DNA from: Planctomycetota bacterium | GTDB lineage: Bacteria > Planctomycetota > UBA1135 > UBA2386 | Length of the DNA: 62,403 nt | NCBI GenBank assembly: GCA_016235155.1 | Contig: JACRLW010000073.1 | Coordinates: 1-62,403 of the forward strand | Reading direction: 5' to 3' | Part shown: positions 1-13,100 of the stretch, in pieces | Numbering within the stretch: position 1 is the first letter of the stretch | Layout: the number at the start of each line of letters is the position of its first letter | The notes under the pieces: generated by a model | Told to the model about the DNA's origin: nothing | The model's database searches: none | What the model saw: only the letters and a program-made list of their open reading frames with translations | Translations under genes and position numbers: made by a program

Positions 1-2
1 AC

Positions 3-101
3 ACCGCCCTCGACGCCCAGGGCGGCCGACTCGCGGGTCAGGCGCTGGCATCCCTCGTGCGCGAGCTCTGCGCCCCACCGAGGGGCGAAGGACGGCGATG
101 A
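3..101 (+). CDS. C-terminal end of an unidentified protein (partial)
   Basis: An open frame enters from the left edge and ends at TGA 99-101, coding 32 residues that end in ELCAPPRGEGRR. The last four bases of the frame (ATGA, 98-101) overlap the dtd start codon, the arrangement seen at many other gene junctions in this window, and this is the main reason to believe the frame is real. The fragment is too short to assign a family. It would be the gene immediately upstream of dtd in the same transcription unit. Confidence 0.5.
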   Translation, partial: TALDAQGGRLAGQALASLVRELCAPPRGEGRR

Positions 102-550
102 AGTCCGTCGTGCAGCGCGTCGCGCGCGCGCGCGTCACGGTCGACGGCGAGACGGTCGGGGCGATCGATCGCGGCGTCGTCGTCTTGGTCGGGGTCGAGC
201 GCGGCGACACCGAGGCCGATGCGGACGTGACCGCCGGCAAGATCGCGAAGCTGCGCTGCTTCCCCGGCGCGACGCCGATGGACAAGACGATCGCCGAGGT
301 CGGCGGCGGCGCCTTGGTCGTCTCGCAGTTCACGCTCGCGGGGTCGGTGGCGAAGGGCAACCGTCCGAGCTTCACCGAGGCGGAGGATCCCGCGCGCGCC
401 GAACAGCTCTACCTCCGCGTCGCCGACGGACTTCGCGCCGCGGGTGTGCCCGTCGCCACGGGCCGCTTCCGCGCCGCGATGCAGGTCGATCTCCTCAACG
501 ACGGTCCGGTCACCCTGCTGGTGTTCGCGCGCGACGGACGGGTGACCTGA
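98..550 (+). CDS. dtd: D-aminoacyl-tRNA deacylase
   Basis: The 150-residue protein matches the whole length of the DTD family. Both active-site signatures are visible: SQFTL at residues 76-80 and the cross-subunit NDGPVT motif (the family's NxGPVT) at 134-139. The enzyme is a cytoplasmic homodimer that hydrolyses D-amino acids (and glycine mischarged on tRNA-Ala) from tRNA, a chirality proofreading step in translation. The ATG at 98 is preceded by a GAAGGA ribosome-binding site and overlaps the upstream stop by four bases. It converges on clpB across a strong GC hairpin. Confidence 0.95.
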   Translation: MKSVVQRVARARVTVDGETVGAIDRGVVVLVGVERGDTEADADVTAGKIAKLRCFPGATPMDKTIAEVGGGALVVSQFTLAGSVAKGNRPSFTEAEDPARAEQLYLRVADGLRAAGVPVATGRFRAAMQVDLLNDGPVTLLVFARDGRVT

Positions 551-553
551 GTC

Positions 554-575
554 GCGCCGCCCCGCCCGGCGGCGC
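554..575. terminator. GC hairpin between convergent dtd and clpB
   Basis: A perfect 8-bp inverted repeat, GCGCCGCC and GGCGGCGC, flanks a 6-nt loop (562-567). It lies in the 33-bp gap between two convergent stop codons. There is no T-tract on either strand, so it is at best a bidirectional, non-canonical terminator or mRNA 3'-end stabiliser. Confidence 0.45.
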
Positions 576-583
576 ACGTGAAC

Positions 584-3211
<2,628 letters not shown>

Positions 3212-3254
3212 GGCTTGTGCTCCGTGATTCGGGTTGTGGGATGCGTGCGGTGAC

Positions 3255-4205
3255 TCACGAACTCCTCGGGTCGAAGTCCGACTTGTCCCGCAGTTCCTCC
3301 CAGAGCCGTCGCTCCTCGCTGCTCGTCTCGCGCGGGACGACGATGCGCAGCTTGACCAACAGATCGCCGCGGTCTTTGCCCGAGCGCGGGACGCCGAGGC
3401 CACGCAGCCTCAGTGTCTGACCGCTCGATGCGCCGGGCGGCACGCGGAGCGCGACCTTGCCGCCGAAGGTGTCGACGTCGATCGAGGCGCCAAGAACGGC
3501 TTCCCACGGCGCGACGTCGAGCTGCAGGCGCAGGTCGCAGCCTTCGAGCTGGAAGCGTCGGTCCGGATCGACGCGCACGAGGAGGAACAAGTCCCCCGCC
3601 GCTTCGCCGCCGCGTCCCGGACTGCCCTGACCCGCGAGGCGGACCTTCGTCCCCTGCGTGGTTCCCACAGGGATGCGCACGTCGATCTCGCGCGCGGTTC
3701 CGTCGCTTGCACTCAGCGTCACGCGCCTGCTGCCGCCGGCCCACAGTTCCGCGAGCGTCAGGCGGAGTTCGGCTTCGACGTCCTTGCCCCGCGCGCGGCG
3801 CGGCGCATGCGCCCGCGGCCCGCCGAAGCCTTCGAACGCGTCGGCGTCGAAGCCGCCGAAGCCGCCGCGTCCGAACATCGACGCGAAGAAGTCGCTGAAG
3901 TCGGAGGGCCCGCCGCTGCCGTCGCGAAACTCGAAGTGGACGTCCTCCCACCCCGGCGGCGGCGTGAACTCCTGTCCCTGCTGCCAGTCGGCGCCCAGCG
4001 CGTCGTAGCGCTTCCGCTTCTCCCCATCCTTCAGGACCTCGTAGGCCTCGTTGATCTCCTTGAAGCGCTCGGCGGCGTCGGGCTCCTTGCTCACGTCCGG
4101 GTGGTAGCGCCGGGCGAGCTCGCGGAAGGCCTTCTGGACCTGCTCGGGAGTCGCGTCACGAGCAACGCCGAGCGTCTGGTAGTAGTCCTTGAAGCGCAGT
4201 GCCAT
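3255..4205 (-). CDS. CbpA-type DnaJ co-chaperone
   Basis: The 316-residue protein has an N-terminal J domain with the HPD tripeptide at 35-37 (YHPDVSK), a Gly/Phe-rich linker near 95-115 (GRGGFGGF) and a C-terminal DnaJ substrate-binding region. It lacks the four CxxCxGxG zinc repeats of DnaJ proper, which makes it a class II / CbpA-like protein. It would stimulate DnaK ATPase activity and hand substrates to DnaK and ClpB. The ATG at 4205 is preceded by GGAGGG at a good distance. It is the first gene of a minus-strand pair with clpB and is divergent from the ECF sigma gene. Confidence 0.92.
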   Translation of the reverse strand: MALRFKDYYQTLGVARDATPEQVQKAFRELARRYHPDVSKEPDAAERFKEINEAYEVLKDGEKRKRYDALGADWQQGQEFTPPPGWEDVHFEFRDGSGGPSDFSDFFASMFGRGGFGGFDADAFEGFGGPRAHAPRRARGKDVEAELRLTLAELWAGGSRRVTLSASDGTAREIDVRIPVGTTQGTKVRLAGQGSPGRGGEAAGDLFLLVRVDPDRRFQLEGCDLRLQLDVAPWEAVLGASIDVDTFGGKVALRVPPGASSGQTLRLRGLGVPRSGKDRGDLLVKLRIVVPRETSSEERRLWEELRDKSDFDPRSS

Positions 4206-4308
4206 CGGCCGCCCTCCGGGCTTGGGTCGCGCCGCCGCAAGCACAACGTGTGCCGCCTGGACGGTTTTCCACAGCTGCTTCCAAGGCCATGGCTTTTCGC
4301 GAGTTGCG

Positions 4309-4329
4309 TCTCCACGGTCGGTGTGGAGA
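4309..4329. promoter_or_regulatory. Inverted repeat in the dnaJ / ECF sigma divergent region
   Basis: TCTCCAC and GTGGAGA form a perfect 7-bp inverted repeat with a 7-nt spacer, in the roughly 300-bp region between the divergent dnaJ and sigma genes. The same region has GTGACAG (4349-4355) facing CTGTCAC (4392-4398) and a CGCCCC/GGGGCG hairpin (4419-4435). These are candidate operators; no known consensus (CIRCE, ROSE) was recognised. A TAGACT hexamer at 4458-4463 is a candidate -10 for the sigma gene. Confidence 0.3.
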
Positions 4330-4505
4330 TCGAGCTCCGCGTGCCATTGTGACAGGCCACGGGGATTCGCCGGCGGCGGGCTCGAGCAAGTCTGTCACCT
4401 CCCGTCCGCCGCTCGGCCCGCCCCGACTCGGGGCGTCGCCGGAGCGCTCGCGCTGCCTAGACTGCGCCACCCTCGCGCGTGGTTTTCGAGGAAAGCCAGA
4501 ACCGG

Positions 4506-5174
4506 ATGCCGACCCCCGACACCTCCCAGGTCCCGGGTCCCGGTGACGAACGGACGGGCGGCTCCGAAGCACGGAGTCCTGCCTGGGACGCGGACCGCGA
4601 GTTCGTGCGCGCGGTGATGGCCGGTGATCCCGCCGCCGTCGAGTCCTTCGTCGGGCGCATGAACTGCATCCCGAGGATCCTCGACGCGCTCGCCGGACGC
4701 ACCGGCGGATTCCGATCCGCGGAGGAGCGACGCGAACTCGCGCAGGAGGTCTTCGCGCGGGTCTGGGCCGGCCTCACGCGCTTCCAGGGTCGCTCGACGC
4801 TCGAGACCTGGGTCTACCGCTTCTGCGCGCTGACGCTCGTGGAGTCGCGTCGAACGCGATCGCGTCGGGACTCAGCTCCGGACGAGTCGATCGCGACGAT
4901 TCCATCGCCCGATCGGCATGGCCTCGACGCCGCCGACGCGCTGCACGTCCAAGCCGCCGTCGCGCGGCTCGATCCCGACGAGGCCGCCATCGTCGAGGCG
5001 CGTCACTTCGAGGGCGCCACCTTCGAGGAAGCAGCCGCGAAGCTGTGCATCTCCATCAACACGGCGAAGACCCGCTACTACCGCGCGATCGAACGCCTCC
5101 GTCGAACCCTGCGCCGCGGCTTCGCCGAGGACGGCGTGCGCGAGGCCGAGCGGAGCAGTTCCGACGCGTCCTGA
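4506..5174 (+). CDS. ECF-family RNA polymerase sigma factor
   Basis: The 222-residue protein has the two sigma regions of group 4 factors. Region 2 contains ELAQEVFARVWAGL followed by the promoter-melting part LETWVYRFC; region 4 is a helix-turn-helix (EAAAKLCISINTAKTRYYRA). It would redirect RNA polymerase to a small regulon. I chose ATG 4506, which has GAGGAAAG about 10 nt upstream, over an in-frame GTG at 4479. It is followed by a membrane protein of anti-sigma design and a CHAT-domain lipoprotein, a set that probably acts as one signalling unit. Sequence alone does not assign an ECF subgroup. Confidence 0.9.
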   Translation: MPTPDTSQVPGPGDERTGGSEARSPAWDADREFVRAVMAGDPAAVESFVGRMNCIPRILDALAGRTGGFRSAEERRELAQEVFARVWAGLTRFQGRSTLETWVYRFCALTLVESRRTRSRRDSAPDESIATIPSPDRHGLDAADALHVQAAVARLDPDEAAIVEARHFEGATFEEAAAKLCISINTAKTRYYRAIERLRRTLRRGFAEDGVREAERSSSDAS

Positions 5175-5206
5175 CGAAAACCGAGATCCCGGAACCACGA
5201 CGAGCC

Positions 5207-5917
5207 ATGGACCGAGCGACCGATCCCCCGCGAGACGAACTGCTGCGCGCCCTGGTCGTCGGCGACCGTCGCGCCGACGAGCCGGCCATCGCCGCGCGTC
5301 TCGCGAACGACGCCGAACTCGCAGCGGCCTGGCGCGAGTACCTCGCGCTCACGGCCGCGCTCGACTCGGCGGGGAAACTGCGTGCGGCCGTCCTGGACGA
5401 CACGAGCGTCGCGAGTGCCGACGAGTCCCAGATCCTTGCGGCGTTCCGCTCGATCACGACGCGCACGAACGCGGCGTCCGGCACCGCGGATCGACGGCGG
5501 GATCCCGCGCGTCGGACGCTGCTCGCCGCGGCGGGGCTCCTGCTCGGCGCGACGCTCGTGCTCGGCGGTCTCTGGGCGTGGTTCGCGTCCCGCGACGGCA
5601 AGGTCGACGACTCACGGACACCGCGCCACCTCGCCGGCGGCAGCCTGAGCCTCGTTGCCGACACGCCATTCGGGGAGCTGCGCTGGTCCTTGGTCGGCGA
5701 CGACCAGGACGCGGTCGTGATCGACGTGCGCGCGTTCGCGCTCGCGGGCGACGGCACGCGCGGCGCCCTCCTGATCGAACGCCGCGACGTCCGCGAGTCG
5801 GGCCTTACGATCGAGCCGGCCCTTTACGCGGGACACACGGTGCTCGAGTTCGAGATCGAGTTGCGCCGCGCAGAGGGCGGCGCTCCCTCGATCGATGTCA
5901 TCCGCCAGTCCCGGTGA
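5207..5917 (+). CDS. Single-pass membrane protein, probable anti-sigma factor
   Basis: The 236-residue protein has a cytoplasmic helical N-terminal part (1-100) of the size and style of zinc-less anti-sigma domains (DELLRALVVGD, AAWREYLALTAAL). A single membrane helix follows at about 104-126, with an external beta-rich domain after it. No HxxxCxxC ZAS motif is present. It begins 32 bp after the sigma gene and its end overlaps the CHAT gene by 23 bp. Position and topology suggest it holds the ECF sigma at the membrane and senses an outside signal, but there is no recognisable family signature. The ATG at 5207 was chosen because the upstream in-frame extension is Arg/Pro-rich shadow sequence from the sigma gene. 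Confidence 0.75.
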   Translation: MDRATDPPRDELLRALVVGDRRADEPAIAARLANDAELAAAWREYLALTAALDSAGKLRAAVLDDTSVASADESQILAAFRSITTRTNAASGTADRRRDPARRTLLAAAGLLLGATLVLGGLWAWFASRDGKVDDSRTPRHLAGGSLSLVADTPFGELRWSLVGDDQDAVVIDVRAFALAGDGTRGALLIERRDVRESGLTIEPALYAGHTVLEFEIELRRAEGGAPSIDVIRQSR

Positions 5918-8483
5918 TCCCATCGCGGCCGAGGCCGTAGCCGCAGGTCCGGCGTCGTCGCCGGCGCATCGACCAGATTCTCCGGCTCGTGGGCCGGTTC
6001 GGCTGTTCGTCGCCGTCGCCGTCCTGCTCGCCGCGGCGTGCTCGCGCGAGGCCGCACAGCCGGTCGCCGTCCATCCGTTGCGCGTCGCGATCGCGACGCT
6101 CGCGGCCAGCACCACGAACGACGCGCGGCGCGAGGCACTCGCCGTGCTCGAGCGAACGGCCGAGGCGACCTGGACGGACGCGCGCGCGACGGATGTCGCG
6201 CCGTGGATCGAAGCGATCGGCACGCTGGAATCCTGGGAGCGCGGCGGCTGGTCGTTGCGCGAACCCGCGCTCGCACGCGCGATCCGTGTTCGCGCATCAC
6301 TGGCGAACGCGGGCGCTGGGGCAACGGCGAATGCGTTCGAGGCGGCGATCACGGTCTGGCTGCTGCGTCGCCGCACCGAACGCGGTCCGGGACCCTTCGG
6401 CGGCGACGACCTCGACGACGTCGTCCGCCGCCTCGACATCGCCCGCTGGGTTTCCGCCGGCGACGGCGATCACGCATGGACCCTGATCCTGTGTGCGGTC
6501 CTCGAGCGCGACGCCGGTCGCGAGGATCGCGCGCTTTCGTTGCTCGCCGCCGCGGACCGGGCACTCGCGCTCCAGAGCGGGACGACCGAGCCCGATCGAT
6601 GCTTCGTCGCGCTCGAACGCGCGTCGTGCTTCCAGAACCTCGGCCGCCACGCGGACGCCGCGCGCATCCTCCGCGAGGCGTCGCGACTCGCTGAGGCATC
6701 GCAACCGGTCGACGTCGCTGGGCGCGCGCGACAGCGTCGCGATCGCCACACGACTGCGCTCGCCCTCGTGCGACAAGCGAGCGATGCCGGGCTCCACTCC
6801 CGGGTCCTCGACGACGCCGCAAAGCTCCGCGCCGCGGAGCCCGACGCGGACCTCGGTGCGCAGTTGCCGTTCTACGAAGCGGTTGCCCTGCGCGCTCTCG
6901 GCCGCTCGGACGACGCACGGCATGAGTTGGATCTCGCCCTCGCCGACGAGTCGCTCGACCCCAAGTCGCGCGCCATGGCCTGGCTCGAACGCGCCGCGGT
7001 CGCGCTCGACGCCGGCGAGTTCGACACCGTGCTGCGTGCGCTCGACGAACATCGCTCGCTCGTCGCGCGCGCCGGCGACGGCGCCTGGCCCATGCAGACC
7101 GCACGGGCGATCGCGCTGCGCGCCGGCCTCGATCGCCGGCGATCGACGGACGCCGCTGGACTGACGACGGCACGAGACCGCGCACGGTCCGCGTACCGCG
7201 CCTTCCTCGCGTCGTGTCGGCCGCCCGACGATGGTCTCGGCACCGGCATCCTCGCGTTCGCACCACGGCGACTGCTGATCGACGAACTCATCGAACTCAC
7301 GCTGCGCGTCGACAGCACCGAGTCCGGCGTCGTCGCCGCGCTGGACGACGTCCTCGCCGCCCACGCAATCGGATCGCTGGCGAAGTCGCTCGACGCGCCG
7401 GCGCCGACGGTGACGGCCGTACGCGACCGACTCCTGACTCGCGACGGCGACGGACTCCTGGTGCTGGTGCCGGGCGCGGCCGCGACTCACGCCTTCGCGC
7501 TCGACCGCCGGCGAGTCGTGCACGCGCGCCTCGCACCCGTCGAGGCGCTCGAATCGGCGCTGCGTGCGCTGTGGCGCGAACTCGCCGCGCCGCCTCGCGA
7601 CGCGTCGAACGTCGCGCGCGCACGCTTCGACGCCGCCGCAGGCGATGTCGCGCGCGCGTTGTTCCCTGCGCCCGTGGCGGAGCGCCTTCGCACCTGGCGG
7701 CGCGTCTTCGTCACCGGCACCGAAGTCGTGCAACGCATCCCTCTCGACGTCCTGCCGCTGCCGGGGGCCGGAGTGCTGGGGATCGAACGCGACGTCGTCG
7801 CGCTGCCGTCCTGCGCCGTCGGTCTCGCGCTCGCGGCGCGCGCGGCCGAACCGACGGCGACCGCCGGGACGCCGACGCGGTCGCTGCTCGCGCTGGTCGC
7901 TCCTCCGCCGGTGCCCGGCGCGGATGAGCCGGCGGTCCGCTTCGCCGACATCGCGCGGGAACGGATCCTGAAACAGTGGCCGGCGACGCGATGGCTCACC
8001 GGCAGAGCGGCGCACCTCGACTCCCTGGCGGACGCGACGCCGAGCGCGTTGCTGGTCTTCGCCCACGGCGACTTCGATCCGTTGCGGGGCAGGCCGCGCG
8101 GCGTGCTCCTGGCGCCGTGCCAGTCCGCTCCCGACGGGCGCCTCTTCCCCGACATCCTCGAGTCGTCCGGCGTGCGCGTCCCCTGGTTCGTCCTGCTCGG
8201 AGCGTGCCACGCGAGCGGCACCGATCCGAAACTCGGAGGTGACGACGCCGATCACCTCGGTGCGTCGCTGCTGCGATGCGGCGCGCGGCTCGTCCTCATC
8301 GCCGCATCACCGCTCGAGCAAGACGCCACCGCGCAGTTGGCCGCCGCGGCTCTCGAATCGGTCGCGTCGGACGGCGATCCATCGCAGGCGCTGCGCCGCG
8401 CGCGCGTGTCGCTCCGCGCCGATGCGCGCTTCGACCATCCGCATGCGTGGGGTACTTGGGTCGCGTACGGCTGGTGGCCGTAG
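5895..8483 (+). CDS. CHAT-domain (caspase-like) putative lipoprotein
   Basis: The 862-residue protein has a C-terminal CHAT domain (about 600-862), a clan CD cysteine peptidase related to caspases and separase. The catalytic pair is visible: His724 in FAHGDF and Cys771 in LGACHASG, each after a hydrophobic strand. Residues 80-580 are alpha-helical and Ala/Arg/Leu rich, compatible with divergent TPR repeats, the usual partner of CHAT. The N-terminus has a hydrophobic stretch at about 36-48 ending in AAACS, resembling a lipoprotein signal, although the -3 residue is not the ideal Leu. It is the third gene of the sigma / anti-sigma unit. Substrate and trigger are unknown; whether it cleaves the anti-sigma is speculation. 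Confidence 0.8.
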   Translation: MSSASPGDPIAAEAVAAGPASSPAHRPDSPARGPVRLFVAVAVLLAAACSREAAQPVAVHPLRVAIATLAASTTNDARREALAVLERTAEATWTDARATDVAPWIEAIGTLESWERGGWSLREPALARAIRVRASLANAGAGATANAFEAAITVWLLRRRTERGPGPFGGDDLDDVVRRLDIARWVSAGDGDHAWTLILCAVLERDAGREDRALSLLAAADRALALQSGTTEPDRCFVALERASCFQNLGRHADAARILREASRLAEASQPVDVAGRARQRRDRHTTALALVRQASDAGLHSRVLDDAAKLRAAEPDADLGAQLPFYEAVALRALGRSDDARHELDLALADESLDPKSRAMAWLERAAVALDAGEFDTVLRALDEHRSLVARAGDGAWPMQTARAIALRAGLDRRRSTDAAGLTTARDRARSAYRAFLASCRPPDDGLGTGILAFAPRRLLIDELIELTLRVDSTESGVVAALDDVLAAHAIGSLAKSLDAPAPTVTAVRDRLLTRDGDGLLVLVPGAAATHAFALDRRRVVHARLAPVEALESALRALWRELAAPPRDASNVARARFDAAAGDVARALFPAPVAERLRTWRRVFVTGTEVVQRIPLDVLPLPGAGVLGIERDVVALPSCAVGLALAARAAEPTATAGTPTRSLLALVAPPPVPGADEPAVRFADIARERILKQWPATRWLTGRAAHLDSLADATPSALLVFAHGDFDPLRGRPRGVLLAPCQSAPDGRLFPDILESSGVRVPWFVLLGACHASGTDPKLGGDDADHLGASLLRCGARLVLIAASPLEQDATAQLAAAALESVASDGDPSQALRRARVSLRADARFDHPHAWGTWVAYGWWP

Positions 8484-10136
8484 TCACCCGCCCGGCGGCG
8501 GCGGCGGCGGAGGAGTCTGCCCGACGCCGGTGATGCCGCTGCCGATCACGGTGGGGAGCGGGTTCGTCCCGCCCGGGGTGCCGTCCATGAAGCCGCCGGG
8601 ATTCGATGGATCGGGCGTCCGCGTGTGATGGAAGCCGGCGAAACCCTCGGCGCCGAACGCGACCCACTGCGTCCGCGGCGCGTCAGGCACGAGGATGCGC
8701 AACGCACACACGAAGTCGGCGTCGGTCGCCTCGGGGCCTTCGTACTCGCCGAACACCGCGACCGTGCCCGTCAGCACCTTGCTCGGATCGATCTCCGACG
8801 TGGAGACGGTCTCGACTTCACTCGCGACGAGCGCATATCGGGGAACACCGGCGACGATCGACTGCTGGTAGACGGTGACCTCGACGTGCGATGCCGGGAG
8901 TCCGGCCGGCGGCGTGAATGCGAACTGGAACCACTGCCAGCCCGGGTTCGGGCGCGTGAAGACCGGGATCGCGTCGATCGCGCGCGGCGCGGCCTGGAGT
9001 TCGTCGAGCGCCCAACTCGGCTGGGCCCAGATGCTGCTCGCCAGGGGATCGGCGAAGACGGCGTCGCGATCGCCATCGCCGTCGACGTCGGCGATCGCGA
9101 CGTTGGCGAACTTAGAGTTGAGCCCGAACGCGGGGCTCGGGAACACGAAGATCACGCCGCCCTGGAGCGTGAAGGCGAAGGTGTCGGGGGTCGCGCCGAG
9201 CCCGCCGAACACCGCAAAGCCGCTGGGGCCGTGGGAGTTGACCGCGCACACGTCGAGTTCGCCGCGCGCGAAGAGGTCGTCGAAGACGAAGCGCGGCTTC
9301 GCGACGCCCAGCGTCGCGACCTGCGCGGTCACGCCGTCCGGGTCGTGGAGCTCGAAACCCGAGGCGCCGGTCTCGTCCGCCGTGACGATCGCGACGCGGC
9401 CGCGAGCGAGCGCGCGCGACCAGGCGGCGTCGAAGTCGAAGATCGGCGCGAGGGATCCGATCGATTCGATCTCGCTGCCGTCGAGCGCGAGCACGTCGAT
9501 CGACTGCTCGCGCTTCACGAACAGACAGAGGTCCGCGTCGTTGCGCCACGGCGCGACGCGCAACGCGGATGCGGGACCTGCGAGTCCGATCGACCCGACC
9601 GTCACGACGCGGGATCCGGAGACTTCGGCGACGACGATCGCGTCGCCGTCCGGAACCAGTGCGAACAACCGTGTCGCTCCCCCGTGCGCGACGAACCGCA
9701 GCTCGCGCGCCCCGGCGAAGTCGCGCACGTCACAGTCGGTGACGACGAGTTCCCCGCTCGCGTCGACCGACGCCAGGTGGAGACCGGGCGCGGCGCCGTC
9801 GCTGACCGCGAACAGGACTGCGTCACCCGACGGCGCTCCGCCGGGCAGACACACGCCATCGGTCACCGACCCTCCGCCCGGCGTGCTCACTGCAAGCGGT
9901 CGGCCGAAGCCGTAGACGCCGAGCACGAGGTGCAGCGCGTCGTTCGCGACGACCGCGGCATCGCATCGGTGGTCACCGGAGAAGTCGCCGACCGCGATCC
10001 TCGCGAACGAGGTCGGCGACAGCGTCGCGTCCGCGATGCGGAACGCACGCGGCGTCCCGGGGTAGAGCGGCGTCTGGGCGACCGCGACCGACGCGATCGT
10101 GGCGCACAGGAGGGACCGGGTGAGGACGGCGGACAT
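8484..10136 (-). CDS. Secreted FG-GAP/VCBS repeat protein
   Basis: The 550-residue protein has a signal peptide (MSAVLTRSLLCATIASVAVAQ) and beta-propeller blades with Ca-binding loops such as VGDFSGDHRCDA near the start and IADVDGDGDRDAV later. The last 10 residues are Pro/Gly rich (TPPPPPPPGG). These are extracellular propeller proteins of unknown function that are expanded in Planctomycetota. It lies 28 bp downstream of the di-heme propeller gene on the same strand and ends one base from the CHAT gene's stop. I chose the ATG at 10136 because it directly opens the signal peptide. Confidence 0.85.
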   Translation of the reverse strand: MSAVLTRSLLCATIASVAVAQTPLYPGTPRAFRIADATLSPTSFARIAVGDFSGDHRCDAAVVANDALHLVLGVYGFGRPLAVSTPGGGSVTDGVCLPGGAPSGDAVLFAVSDGAAPGLHLASVDASGELVVTDCDVRDFAGARELRFVAHGGATRLFALVPDGDAIVVAEVSGSRVVTVGSIGLAGPASALRVAPWRNDADLCLFVKREQSIDVLALDGSEIESIGSLAPIFDFDAAWSRALARGRVAIVTADETGASGFELHDPDGVTAQVATLGVAKPRFVFDDLFARGELDVCAVNSHGPSGFAVFGGLGATPDTFAFTLQGGVIFVFPSPAFGLNSKFANVAIADVDGDGDRDAVFADPLASSIWAQPSWALDELQAAPRAIDAIPVFTRPNPGWQWFQFAFTPPAGLPASHVEVTVYQQSIVAGVPRYALVASEVETVSTSEIDPSKVLTGTVAVFGEYEGPEATDADFVCALRILVPDAPRTQWVAFGAEGFAGFHHTRTPDPSNPGGFMDGTPGGTNPLPTVIGSGITGVGQTPPPPPPPGG

Positions 10137-10164
10137 GGGTTTCGCCTCGGGCAGTGGACGGAGA

Positions 10165-13100
10165 TCAGAACGACAGCACGGCGTGATGGCGCTTGTAGCC
10201 CTGCGACTCGACGTAGATCGCCGGCGGGTTGGCCGGGTTGATCGCATCCACGACCGAGATCGCGAGCACGCGGTTCAGGTCGGTCGCGGCGCTCGCCGGC
10301 AACGGCACCGTGAACGTGCCGGGGTTCTGCGCCGCGGACACCGGCACGACGAAGAGCGGCTGGCTGGTCGTCGGATCGACGAGCTGCGTCAGATTCAGGA
10401 TCTGCGTGCCGGGACCGCCGGGTTGCGTGCCGTAGCTGACACGAGCGCGAACGGTCCAAGCCGGCGGCGGGGATCCGCCCGGCAGGCCGAGGTCGATCAG
10501 CGTCGTGCCGCTGCCAAGGCTCACGCCGAAGGTCGCCTGGTTGGTCGTCGCGAGGTACGCGGCGTTGCCGATCTGCTGGACGCGGACCGGGGACACGCGA
10601 TCGGCCATCGACAGGAACACCGTGATCGTCCGCGAGTTGTTCGCCGGATCGGTCAGCACGAGGTCGACCGGGAGCTGGGTCTGACCGAGCACCGGCACCG
10701 GGAGCGACGGGATCTCGTGCGCCGCGGGCAACCCGCTCAACACGAGTTGGTGGTTGGTCGTGAACCCGCCCGGCGCGGGCGACGACTGCCCCTCCAGCGG
10801 CCACGAGATCGTGCTCGTGCCGATCGTCACGCGGACGAACGCTCGCACCTGCGCAGGCTCGTCGGTGTTGAGCTCGAGCCGGGCCGTGTGGGTCGTCGCG
10901 AACATGGTCTGGATCGCGCCGGCGACGCGCGGCGGCAGCATGTCGGTCGCCGGGTCGGGCACCGTCGGGCGTTCGCCGTTCGCCACTTCGTGACCGTCGG
11001 GACGGCCGTCGCCGTCGGTGTCCGCGACGAACGGGTTCGTGCCGTGCACGTAGAGCTCGTCGAGATCGAGCAGCGCGTCGTCGTCCGCGTCGATCGACCA
11101 GCGTTGGCCGGAACCGGCCGGATGGCCGACGAAGGTCATCGGCTGGCCCGAGGCGAGGAACAGGGACTTCACGATCGAAGCCGGCAGCGGCGCGGCGTTC
11201 TGCGTCGGTTGCACGAAGGCCGTCGCGGCGCTGTCCCAGAACCCGAAGTAGGTGTCGAAGCCCCCGCTCCCGTTGCGCAGTGCGATGGTCGCCGAGAAAT
11301 CGGCGTGTCCGGCGGCGGACTCCGCGGTGAGGTAGGCGATCGTCGCGTCGAAGTCGGCCGACGGCGCCGCGTGGTCGGCCCGCAGCACGCGGACGAACGA
11401 GGTCGCGGGCGCCAGTCCGGTGTCGAACGCTTCCATGTACGCCACCAGGTTGTCGCGTCGAGCCTGCGCCGCCGGGCCCTGAAGCCCCGCGAACACCGGG
11501 TGCGACACGAATTCGGCCAGACTGCCGATCGCGCCGGCGTGCGTGAGGCCCGCGCCGTTGCTTGCGCGGTTGCCGGCCCAGGGTCCGAGCGCCAGCGGCG
11601 CATCGAGACGGTTCACGATGCCTCGCAGCGGGCCCACCTTGATCGAAGGCGATGGCGGACCGTAGAGCGGCGAGACCTGGAGTTCGTTGTTCGTGCCGAG
11701 CGGGAGGTGATGGCACGAGGCGCAACGGCCCGGGTTGCCTGCGCCGAAGATCGGGAACTGCTCGAAGTCGAGAAGGCCCTGCCCGACGCTGCCGGCGCCG
11801 CTGGGCGCCGCGGTGTTCGCGTAGCTGCGATCCATCGCGAGGTGGCGGTTCGGTGCGTGGCGCAGGAGACCGATGAAGCGCACCATCTCGTCGAGTTCGA
11901 CCGGGTTGAGCGCCGGTCCCTCCATCAGGTCGGTGAATGCCCCGTTGAAGTCCGCGAGCGTCCGCTGTTCGCCGCGCCAATGGAACGGCGCCGCCTCCGG
12001 CAGGCCGAACAACACCTGCGTGAGCATCGGGCCCTTGTGATCTTGCTCGTGCGTCAGCGATGTCGCCGGCGTGCCCTCGGGGTCGTGCCACTTCGAGAGT
12101 TCCCACGCGAGGTTGTCGGTGCCGAGATCGACGTGACACGACGTGCATGCTGTCGTCAGGCTCGCCGATCGCTTCGCGTCCGACAGGCTCGCCCATCCGC
12201 CCTTCGCGAACGCAGCGAGCGGGTCGAACGCCAGCGCCGTCGTGCGGACGGCCGTCGGAGTCGTCGGCGCCGTGCCGCTCACGTCGATCGGAACGAACGA
12301 GTTCTCGATCTCGCACCACACCGTGAGCTGCGTGCTGCCGGGGTCGAGTTCCGCCGTGCGCGCGCCGACCAACGACGCCGTGTAGTTCGGATCGCCGGAG
12401 CGGACGTCCCAGCCACCGACCGGGACGGGGACCGCGCCCGAGAGGTCGAACTCGACGACTCGATCGACGCCCCGCGCGATCAGCCAACCGCGCTTCCGGT
12501 TCGGATCGAAGACGAAGTCGGTGGGCGTCGCCATCGGACCGAAGGGCAGGCCGTCGAGCGCCACGGTCGTGGAACCCGGCGCGCCGCCGCCGCTGTAGTC
12601 GAGGACGACCAGGCGGTTCTCGACGACCTGCCCGCCGACGAAGTTCTTCTCGCCGGTGACCTGCGCGTTGAGCGCTTCCGTGCCGACCACGACGGCGCGG
12701 TCGAAGTTCGGGTCGGCGACGAGCGCGTATTGGATCGTCATCACGCCCTGCGCGAGCCGGGAGTCGTCGCGAACGACGCTGGCCGGGTTTCCGGGCGCGA
12801 CAGCCAGAGCGACGACGTCGCGATCCGGCAGCACGGCCTGGAGGTTCGGATCGGTCGCGGTGTCGACGACCACGTCGGGGATGGCGTCGCCCGCGAACGT
12901 GCCCCGCGCCACGGTGCGATTGCCCGAGAGCAGCGCGGCGACGACGACCGTGTCGGTGGCCGGCAGGTAGTCGATCGCGTGCGGCGTGTACTGGTCGAGG
13001 TCGACCGTCGCGACCGAGAGTCCGCTGGCACAGTCGACGACGTGCACGTCGCGCGAGCCGCGGCAACTCACGTAGGCGTGCGAACCGCTGGGATGGAACA

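Noticed and set aside
4206-4505. CIRCE or other heat-shock operator upstream of dnaJ-clpB
   Set aside because: No TTAGCACTC-N9-GAGTGCTAA-like sequence is present; only unrelated inverted repeats were found.
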